From JBMOUD01 sp049319665 (lineage in GTDB: Bacteria; Pseudomonadota; Gammaproteobacteria; Enterobacterales; Enterobacteriaceae), in contig NZ_JBMOUD010000008.1 of NCBI RefSeq assembly GCF_049319665.1, forward strand, positions 172,277-236,276: a stretch of DNA of 64,000 bases, given 5' to 3'. The first letter of the stretch is position 1. Each line of letters begins with the position of its first letter. The notes beneath the pieces were generated by a model. It saw only the letters and a program-made list of their open reading frames with translations. It did not search any database and was not told where the DNA came from. The position numbers and the translations under genes were made by a program. Positions 57,515-64,000 of the stretch are shown here, piece by piece.

Positions 57515-60070
57515 ATGACTGATAATGTAAATTTAGATTCTCATACTCCCATGATGCAGCAGTATCTGCGTCTTAAAGCGCAGAATCCTGACATTCTGAT
57601 GTTTTATCGCATGGGGGATTTTTACGAGTTGTTCTATGACGATGCTAAACGGGCATCGCAGCTGTTGGATATCTCACTGACTAAGCGCGGCGCGTCCGCC
57701 GGTGAACCGATTCCGATGGCGGGCGTGCCTTATCACGCCGTTGAAGGCTATCTGGCAAAATTGGTGAATTTAGGTGAATCGGTCGCGATTTGTGAACAAG
57801 TTGGCGATCCGGCGCTAAGCAAAGGCCCGGTTGAGCGCAAAGTCGTGCGTATCGTGACGCCGGGTACGGTCAGCGATGAAGCCTTGCTCAGCGAGCGTCA
57901 TGACAATCTGTTGGCGGCGATTTGGCAAGATGGCCGTGGTTTCGGCTACGCCACTCTGGATATCAGTTCTGGACGTTTTCGCGTCGCGCAACCGACCGAC
58001 CTGGAAACCATGGCGGCTGAAATTCAACGCACCAATCCAGCGGAATTACTGTATCCCGAAACCTTCGAGTCGATGGCGCTTATCGATACGCGTCGCGGCC
58101 TGCGTCGTCGCCCTATTTGGGAATTTGAGTTGGATACGGCTCGTCAGCAGTTGAATTTACAATTCGGCACCCGCGATTTAAGCGGTTTCGGCGTTGAGCA
58201 AGCCACGCAGGCCTTACGTGCCGCTGGCTGCCTGTTGCAGTATGTTAAAGATACGCAGCGCACCGCCCTGCCCCATATTCGTGGCGTCACCATGGAGCGC
58301 CAGCAGGATGGCATTATCATGGATGCGGCAACGCGCCGTAATCTTGAGCTGACCCAAAATCTGGCCGGTGGTGTCGAAAATACGCTGGCCGCCGTGTTAG
58401 ATAAATGTGTGACACCAATGGGCAGCCGTATGCTCAAACGTTGGATCCACATGCCAACCCGCGATATCAAAGTGTTGCATCATCGCCAGCAGGCGATTGC
58501 TTCTCTGCAAGATTTAACCGCCGATTTACAACCTGTTTTGCGTCAGGTTGGCGATTTAGAACGTATTCTGGCTCGTCTGGCATTACGCAGCGCGCGCCCT
58601 CGCGATTTAGCGCGCATGCGTTATGCGTTGCAGCAACTTCCTGAACTGCGGGCGATATTGCAACCTGTCGACTCGGCGGCTATTCATACGCTGGTTGAAC
58701 AAGCTGGGGAATTTGATGAGCTGATCGCGCTATTAGAACGCGCCATTATTGAATCACCGCCGGTATTAGTCCGCGATGGTGGCGTGATTGCTCCTGGCTA
58801 CAATGCAGAACTCGATGAATGGCGTAGTCTGGCTGATGGCGCTACAGATTATCTTGATCGACTGGAAATTCGCGAACGAGAAAGACTGGGCCTTGATACG
58901 CTGAAAGTCGGCTTTAATGGCGTACATGGCTATTACATTCAGATTAGTCGCGGGCAGAGCCATTTAGCACCGATCCACTATGTTCGTCGCCAAACGCTGA
59001 AGAATGCAGAGCGCTATATTATTCCTGAGCTGAAAGAGTACGAAGACAAAGTATTGTCTTCAAAGGGCAAAGCGCTGTCGTTAGAAAAAGCCTTGTATGA
59101 AGAGCTGTTTGATTTGTTACTACCACATCTTCCCGCCTTGCAACAAAGCGCGAGCGCGCTGGCAGAGCTGGATGTGTTAACCAATCTGGCAGAACGTGCG
59201 TATACCCTCAATTATGTCAGCCCAACGCTGAGCGATAAACCAGGCATTAATATTGTTGGCGGCCGCCATCCGGTCGTTGAACAGGTGTTGAGCGAGCCGT
59301 TTATCTCCAACCCGCTCGCAATGTCGCCACAGCGTCGAATGCTAATCATTACCGGCCCGAACATGGGCGGTAAAAGTACCTATATGCGTCAGGCTGCATT
59401 AATTGTGCTGATGGCCTATATCGGCAGCTATGTGCCCGCTGAGCAAGCCACGCTAGGCCCTATCGATCGTATTTTCACTCGCGTCGGCGCGGCGGACGAT
59501 CTGGCATCCGGACGTTCCACCTTTATGGTTGAAATGACCGAAACCGCAAACATCCTGCATAACGCCACGGAAAACAGTCTGGTATTAATGGATGAGATTG
59601 GCCGCGGTACTTCAACCTATGACGGGCTCTCACTAGCCTGGGCTTGTGCCGAGAATCTGGCCAGCCGCATCAAAGCCATGACGCTGTTCGCCACCCACTA
59701 TTTTGAGCTGACAACATTGCCAGACAAAATGGAAGGTACGGTTAACGTGCATCTGGACGCCATTGAACACGGCGACACCATTGCCTTTATGCATAGCGTA
59801 CAAGACGGTGCCGCCAGCAAAAGTTACGGCCTGGCCGTTGCGGCATTAGCCGGCGTGCCAAAAGATGTCATTAAACGCGCGCGACAAAAGCTCAAAGAAC
59901 TGGAAACGCTGTCAAATAACGCCGCAGCAAGCAATGTTGATGGCCCGCAACTGACACTATTGAATGAAGAAGTTTCGCCTGCTGTTGAAGCCTTGGAAGG
60001 ATTGGATGCTGACTCGCTGACACCAAGGCAAGCGCTTGAGTGGATTTATCGTCTAAAAACGATGTTATAA
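57515..60070 (+). CDS. mutS: DNA mismatch repair protein MutS
   Basis: An 851-residue mismatch-recognition ATPase, close to the 853 of E. coli. The N-terminal mismatch domain has GDFYELFYDDA (the Phe-x-Glu that stacks on the mispair). Near the C-terminus are the Walker A GPNMGGKSTYMRQ, the ADDLASGRSTFMVEM loop and DEIGRGTSTYDGLSLAWA. The extreme C-terminal tetramerisation tail is present. It acts with MutL/MutH. It converges on rpoS, the usual Yersinia/Enterobacterales arrangement. Confidence 0.97.
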   Translation: MTDNVNLDSHTPMMQQYLRLKAQNPDILMFYRMGDFYELFYDDAKRASQLLDISLTKRGASAGEPIPMAGVPYHAVEGYLAKLVNLGESVAICEQVGDPALSKGPVERKVVRIVTPGTVSDEALLSERHDNLLAAIWQDGRGFGYATLDISSGRFRVAQPTDLETMAAEIQRTNPAELLYPETFESMALIDTRRGLRRRPIWEFELDTARQQLNLQFGTRDLSGFGVEQATQALRAAGCLLQYVKDTQRTALPHIRGVTMERQQDGIIMDAATRRNLELTQNLAGGVENTLAAVLDKCVTPMGSRMLKRWIHMPTRDIKVLHHRQQAIASLQDLTADLQPVLRQVGDLERILARLALRSARPRDLARMRYALQQLPELRAILQPVDSAAIHTLVEQAGEFDELIALLERAIIESPPVLVRDGGVIAPGYNAELDEWRSLADGATDYLDRLEIRERERLGLDTLKVGFNGVHGYYIQISRGQSHLAPIHYVRRQTLKNAERYIIPELKEYEDKVLSSKGKALSLEKALYEELFDLLLPHLPALQQSASALAELDVLTNLAERAYTLNYVSPTLSDKPGINIVGGRHPVVEQVLSEPFISNPLAMSPQRRMLIITGPNMGGKSTYMRQAALIVLMAYIGSYVPAEQATLGPIDRIFTRVGAADDLASGRSTFMVEMTETANILHNATENSLVLMDEIGRGTSTYDGLSLAWACAENLASRIKAMTLFATHYFELTTLPDKMEGTVNVHLDAIEHGDTIAFMHSVQDGAASKSYGLAVAALAGVPKDVIKRARQKLKELETLSNNAAASNVDGPQLTLLNEEVSPAVEALEGLDADSLTPRQALEWIYRLKTML

Positions 60071-60109
60071 CCTTTAAAAACAAGGCGATAGCTAACAAGC
60101 ATGCATAAA

Positions 60110-60137
60110 AAAACGGTGGGGATAAGCCCACCGTTTT
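60110..60137. terminator. bidirectional terminator between mutS and rpoS
   Basis: AAAACGGTGGG (60110-60120) and CCCACCGTTTT (60127-60137) are perfect 11-base arms around GATAAG, with A and T runs on the two sides, so it can end both convergent transcripts. Confidence 0.9.
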
Positions 60138-60177
60138 ATTTGCTACCCGAGCAACATTAACCGAACGTTAACCGGGG

Positions 60178-61173
60178 TTATTCACGGAACAGAGCCTCGA
60201 TGCTCAATCCCTGCGCTTGCAGGATTTCTCGCAGGCGACGCAATCCTTCAACCTGAATCTGTCGAACGCGCTCGCGTGTCAGGCCAATTTCTCGGCCCAC
60301 ATCTTCAAGCGTTGCTGCTTCGTGGCCTAACAAGCCAAAACGACGCGCCAACACTTCACGTTGTTTAGCATTCAACTCAAATAACCACTTAACGATACTT
60401 TGTTTCATATCATCATTTTGCGTGGTGTCTTCTGGGCCGTTTTCTTTTTCATCCGCCAAAATATCGAGTAGCGCTTTCTCAGAGTCACCACCAAGTGGGG
60501 TATCAACTGAGGTAATACGCTCATTCAGGCGCAACATACGGCTCACATCATGGACCGGCTTATCAAGTTGCTCAGCAATCTCTTCGGCGCTTGGTTCATG
60601 ATCGAGTTTATGAGCTAATTCACGCGCGGTGCGTAAATAGACATTGAGTTCTTTCACGATGTGGATTGGCAGACGAATGGTTCGGGTTTGATTCATAATC
60701 GCCCGTTCAATCGTTTGTCGAATCCACCAGGTTGCATAAGTGGAAAAACGGAAACCGCGCTCAGGGTCAAATTTTTCAACTGCACGAATCAGACCGAGGT
60801 TACCTTCCTCAATAAGATCCAACAGTGCCAAGCCGCGATTACTATAGCGACGGGCAATTTTAACCACCAAACGCAGGTTACTTTCAATCATACGACGGCG
60901 GGAAGGGATATCTCCCCGCAGCGCACGACGTGCGAAATACACTTCCTCTTCTGCAGTCAGCAGTGGGGAATAGCCGATCTCACCAAGGTACAGTTGAGTG
61001 GCATCCAGCACTCGTTGGCTTACAGTTTGCGATAACAATTCATCTTCAGCGTCCAAAGTGTCGTTATCAGCAGACTCTTCAACTAAAGCTGACTCGTCAA
61101 AGGTTTCAGCGCTGTTCTCGTCGAATTCTACATCATCATGTAACTCGTTAACTTTCAGCGTATTCTGACTCAT
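60178..61173 (-). CDS. rpoS: RNA polymerase sigma factor RpoS (sigma-38)
   Basis: A 331-residue stationary-phase sigma factor. Region 1.2 has DATQLYLGEIGYSPLL; region 2 has NLRLVVKIARRYSNRGLALLDLIEEGNLGLIRAVEKFD and FSTYATWWIRQTIERA; region 4.2 has ATLEDVGREIGLTRERVRQIQVEGL. It starts 49 bases downstream of nlpD. In E. coli its main promoter and long regulatory leader lie inside nlpD, and the same layout is preserved here. Confidence 0.97.
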   Translation of the reverse strand: MSQNTLKVNELHDDVEFDENSAETFDESALVEESADNDTLDAEDELLSQTVSQRVLDATQLYLGEIGYSPLLTAEEEVYFARRALRGDIPSRRRMIESNLRLVVKIARRYSNRGLALLDLIEEGNLGLIRAVEKFDPERGFRFSTYATWWIRQTIERAIMNQTRTIRLPIHIVKELNVYLRTARELAHKLDHEPSAEEIAEQLDKPVHDVSRMLRLNERITSVDTPLGGDSEKALLDILADEKENGPEDTTQNDDMKQSIVKWLFELNAKQREVLARRFGLLGHEAATLEDVGREIGLTRERVRQIQVEGLRRLREILQAQGLSIEALFRE

Positions 61174-61222
61174 AAGCTGCTCCTACCATGGTTCCGAGAG
61201 CAGAATCAAAGCTCTGCTCAAA

Positions 61223-62308
61223 TTATCGCTGCGGAAGATAACGCAACGGGTTTACGGATTTCCCCTTGTAACGAATTTCAAAATGCAATCTTACTGAACT
61301 GGTTCCGGTGCTACCCATAGTCGCTATTTTTTGTCCCGCCTGCACTTCTTGTTGTTCCCGGACCAGCATTGTATCGTTATGTGCATAGGCGCTCAGGTAA
61401 TCATCATTGTGTTTGATGATGATAAGATTGCCGTAACCGCGCAACGCATTACCTGCGTAAACTACACGACCACTAGCAGTGGCGACAACAGATTGCCCAC
61501 GTGAACCTGCGATATCGATGCCTTTATTTCCCCCTTCTGAAGCTGAGAAATTATCGATAATCTTGCCGTCAGTCGGCCATTTCCATGAAGAAACTGGTCC
61601 TCCATTGCTGGCTGTACTGGCGACAGGTGCGCTAGGCGTAACCACTGGTGCGGGAGTTGAAGCTACTACACCAGTCGAAGGCAACATTTTGTCTGCACTC
61701 TTTTTACCCGAATCTTCAGAGTACGTGGAAGTTGGTTGAGATGCAACCACTGTACCCGCTAACATACCTGTTGAAGCAGGTTTAGAAGCGCCGCCCGTAC
61801 TGGCAAGCATGCCGCCGGTACTTGCCTCAGAAGAGACATTATTAATCTGGATAGTTTGTCCGACCTCTAACCCATATGGGGCAGGGATATTATTACGGGC
61901 TGCCAGGTCACGGAAATCATTACCGGTGATCCAGGCAATGTAAAACAGGGTATCACCACGCTTAACCTGGTAAGTGCTACCGTTATAACTCCCCTTAGGA
62001 ATATTATTATAACTGCGGTTATAAACGATATGTCCCTGTTGATTGACCGAAACCGGCTGGGCACTAGGTTGCTGCTGAATTGTAGCAGGACGTTGTTGGC
62101 TAATACGTGGTGCAACCGGCACCGCGTTCGCGTTAGCACTCGGGCTAGGATTGAGAAACTTCCCACTGCTACTACCACCGCCGCCACCGCTGACATTAGT
62201 TATTGGTGCAGAAGTTGAGCCATTATTGGAACATCCTGCCAACCATGCGCTGATCAAAGTACACACCGCAATACGGCGTAAGGTTTTCATTGGGCTTCCC
62301 GTGCTCAT
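61223..62308 (-). CDS. nlpD: NlpD lipoprotein, activator of amidase AmiC
   Basis: A 361-residue outer-membrane lipoprotein. The lipobox is LAGC near residue 25. A LysM domain (YQVKRGDTLFYIAWITGND) is followed by a Ser/Thr/Gly-rich linker and a degenerate LytM domain (GNKGIDIAG..., ending LRYLPQR), which lacks zinc ligands and acts by activating AmiC. The linker holds imperfect repeats of MLASTGG/MLAGTVVA/MLPSTGVVA. ATG 62308 (MSTGSP) has GGGGG upstream. The gene also contains the rpoS promoter by homology. Confidence 0.95.
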   Translation of the reverse strand: MSTGSPMKTLRRIAVCTLISAWLAGCSNNGSTSAPITNVSGGGGGSSSGKFLNPSPSANANAVPVAPRISQQRPATIQQQPSAQPVSVNQQGHIVYNRSYNNIPKGSYNGSTYQVKRGDTLFYIAWITGNDFRDLAARNNIPAPYGLEVGQTIQINNVSSEASTGGMLASTGGASKPASTGMLAGTVVASQPTSTYSEDSGKKSADKMLPSTGVVASTPAPVVTPSAPVASTASNGGPVSSWKWPTDGKIIDNFSASEGGNKGIDIAGSRGQSVVATASGRVVYAGNALRGYGNLIIIKHNDDYLSAYAHNDTMLVREQQEVQAGQKIATMGSTGTSSVRLHFEIRYKGKSVNPLRYLPQR

Positions 62309-62559
62309 AATTCCCCCATAACGGCAATATCAGAATCTATCTTTTCCCCGGAAAAACCGCGTTATGACAGCATATTGCGTCAATAAACTGGCGGTGTTCG
62401 GGTGATTAACACAAGCAAAATAATAGCCTGTATCATTGAGATAATAAAAAACTGTAGGGGATGCTAGCAACAACCCAGGCATCTCGCCACTACAGCACCT
62501 ACATTCAGTTGTATGTAAATCTTAACAGTTGTGCCGAATTTTCATTCCAGGCCGGTGTT

Positions 62560-63186
62560 TTATGCTAATTCGCCCTTAACCAGTGGCACAAAGCGAACGG
62601 CTTCGACAATATCCACAACAAACTCATAATTTCGCCGTTGGATACGTTGTAGCGTTTGCGTTTGCTCACCGACTGGCAGCACCATCACACCGCCCTCGGC
62701 CAATTGCTTTAACAGCTCCTGGGGTATTTCTGGCGGAGCGGCAGTCACAATAATGGCGTCAAACGGCCCACGAGAAGGCCATCCCTCCCAGCCATCGCCG
62801 TGCCGCGTTGAGATATTATGTAAATCGAGCTGCTTAAGCCGGCGCTTAGCCTGCCATTGCAACCCTTTGATACGTTCCACCGAGCATACGTGCTCGACTA
62901 AATGAGCCAAAATCGCCGTCTGATAGCCCGACCCGGTGCCGATTTCCAGCACGCGTGATTTCGGTGTTAATTGCAATAATTCGGTCATCCGAGCCACGGT
63001 ATAAGGCTGGGAAATTGTCTGCCCACTACCAATCGGCAACGCCGTATTCTCATAAGCCTTATGCTGGAATGCTTCATCAATAAAACGCTCACGAGGAACC
63101 GTTTCAATCGCATGGAGCAATCGTTCATCACGAATGCCCTGCTGACGCAGTTGTTCAAGCAGATTATAGAGTGGCTTATTGATCAT
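62560..63186 (-). CDS. pcm: protein-L-isoaspartate O-methyltransferase
   Basis: A 208-residue methyltransferase that repairs isoaspartyl residues in aged proteins. SAM-binding blocks are VLEIGTGSGYQTAILA and DAIIVTAAPPEIPQEL; the isoaspartyl loop GSGQTISQPYTVARMTELL is present. Its start overlaps the surE end by 11 bases. A ~250-base gap separates it from nlpD. Confidence 0.96.
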   Translation of the reverse strand: MINKPLYNLLEQLRQQGIRDERLLHAIETVPRERFIDEAFQHKAYENTALPIGSGQTISQPYTVARMTELLQLTPKSRVLEIGTGSGYQTAILAHLVEHVCSVERIKGLQWQAKRRLKQLDLHNISTRHGDGWEGWPSRGPFDAIIVTAAPPEIPQELLKQLAEGGVMVLPVGEQTQTLQRIQRRNYEFVVDIVEAVRFVPLVKGELA

Positions 63187-63940
63187 GCACGTTGACCTCG
63201 GCTTTAGCTAACCATGCTTTAACCACATCCTGTGCTGCATATGCCGTTAAATCGACTTGCAGTGGGGTAATCGAGACATAGCCTTGTGCTAGCGCAGCAA
63301 AATCGGTATCGGGGGCAACATCAAATTTCTCACCCGGTGGACCTATCCAATAAAGATCTTTCCCTCGAGGATCTTGCTGACAAATAACTTGCTCAGCAGG
63401 ATGGCGACTCCCGCAGCGGGTGACACGAATGCCTTTTATTTCGTCGAGCGGCAGATCGGGAACGTTGATATTTAGGATCTTCCCGGTACGAAGTGGCTCA
63501 CGAGATAGCGCTTTAAGAATGCGGCAGGTAATGATAGCAGCAGTATCGTAATGTTGATGTCCATCCAGCGAGACAGCTAAAGCAGGATAGCCAAGATGGC
63601 GCCCCTCCATCGCTGCCGCAACAGTACCAGAGTAAATAACATCATCGCCCATATTGGCACCGGCGTTAATCCCTGAAACGACGATATCAGGACGTGGGCG
63701 CATCAACTGATTTACACCCAAATAGACACAATCTGTTGGCGTTCCCTGGATAACCGCAGTATCACCATTTGGATAAGCATGAATGCGTAAAGGCGCGTCC
63801 AGCGTCAGCGCATTAGATGCACCGCTACGATTACGATCGGGTGCAACCAGCATTACCTCAGCCACTTCTCGTAAAGCGGAGGCTAATGTCTGAATACCTG
63901 GAGCCAAAATCCCATCGTCATTACTCAGCAATATGCGCAT
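63176..63940 (-). CDS. surE: 5'/3'-nucleotidase SurE
   Basis: A 254-residue metal-dependent survival phosphatase. The N-terminal MRILLSNDDGILAPG has the Asp pair for metal binding; APDRNRSGASN, DIVVSGINAGANMGDDVIYSGTVAAAMEG and VSLDG follow. The start ATG 63940 matches family N-termini; the frame is open to 63982. It overlaps pcm by 11 bases. The gene upstream, truD in other enterobacteria, would lie just beyond the window. Confidence 0.96.
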   Translation of the reverse strand: MRILLSNDDGILAPGIQTLASALREVAEVMLVAPDRNRSGASNALTLDAPLRIHAYPNGDTAVIQGTPTDCVYLGVNQLMRPRPDIVVSGINAGANMGDDVIYSGTVAAAMEGRHLGYPALAVSLDGHQHYDTAAIITCRILKALSREPLRTGKILNINVPDLPLDEIKGIRVTRCGSRHPAEQVICQQDPRGKDLYWIGPPGEKFDVAPDTDFAALAQGYVSITPLQVDLTAYAAQDVVKAWLAKAEVNVHDQ

Positions 63941-64000
63941 GTAGTAGATAAGCCTTTGTTTTATAGAATACAAACAAATCAAAACCGGATTTCTTGTCCT

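Noticed and set aside
1..64000. CRISPR arrays, rRNA or tRNA genes, complete insertion sequences
   Set aside because: No regularly spaced direct repeats, no cloverleaf or rRNA-like sequence, and no transposase gene were seen. The ssrA-like stretch near 2930 is too degenerate to call an RNA gene.

Overview
The window is a chromosomal segment of an enterobacterium. The core gene order ygaC-ygaM-nrdHIEF-mutS, followed by convergent rpoS-nlpD-pcm-surE, fits Enterobacterales. The protein sequences and intergenic character suggest Yersinia or a close relative in Yersiniaceae. That genus call is an inference from recall, not from a search.

Left part (1-23 kb) is accessory. It opens with a broken radC-like gene and a two-gene restriction-modification unit (a C5 methyltransferase with a ribbon-helix-helix-like N-terminus plus a DUF4928 protein). 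These look like the end of a genomic island; in E. coli the corresponding interval starts at ssrA/CP4-57, and a degenerate ssrA-like 3' end lies at about 2930-2955. Next come an AT-rich O-acyltransferase, an SDR/LysR divergent pair, and a compact orphan cassette resembling the P1/P7 immunity region: a C4-type antisense RNA, a 24-codon leader ORF and a 131-residue CxxC protein. A run of single metabolic genes follows (DUF805, SnoaL-like, esterase, secreted ParB-like protein, glyoxalase). A molybdenum-hydroxylase unit (xdhC-like, iorB, iorA, triheme cytochrome c) is flanked by near-identical palindromes, with a MarR gene beside it. A secreted catalase whose distal Asn appears replaced is paired with an ankyrin-repeat protein.

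Middle part (22-36 kb) is catabolic. A FeaB-like aldehyde dehydrogenase diverges from hpaG-E-D-F-H-I-B for 4-hydroxyphenylacetate degradation through homoprotocatechuate. The ring-cleavage enzyme is the VOC-fold (Brevibacterium/Arthrobacter type) dioxygenase rather than the E. coli type, and hpaC, hpaR, hpaA and hpaX are absent. An SfnB-like flavoenzyme with a MetNIQ-like ABC transporter follows, probably for sulfur-compound uptake.

Right part (36-64 kb) holds transporters, regulators, acetyltransferases, a MazEF-like toxin-antitoxin pair, a MocR/AhpD-like divergent pair, then conserved core. The nrdHIEF promoter carries a Fur box and two NrdR boxes spaced 31 bp apart. A lone UGT-type glycosyltransferase sits between nrdF and mutS.

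The most unusual signals are the C4 RNA cassette, a two-copy structured repeat with compensatory changes (8426-8536 and 48621-48736), the TTGCA-type palindromes shared by the molybdenum-hydroxylase genes, the altered catalase active site, and the non-orthologous HpaD.
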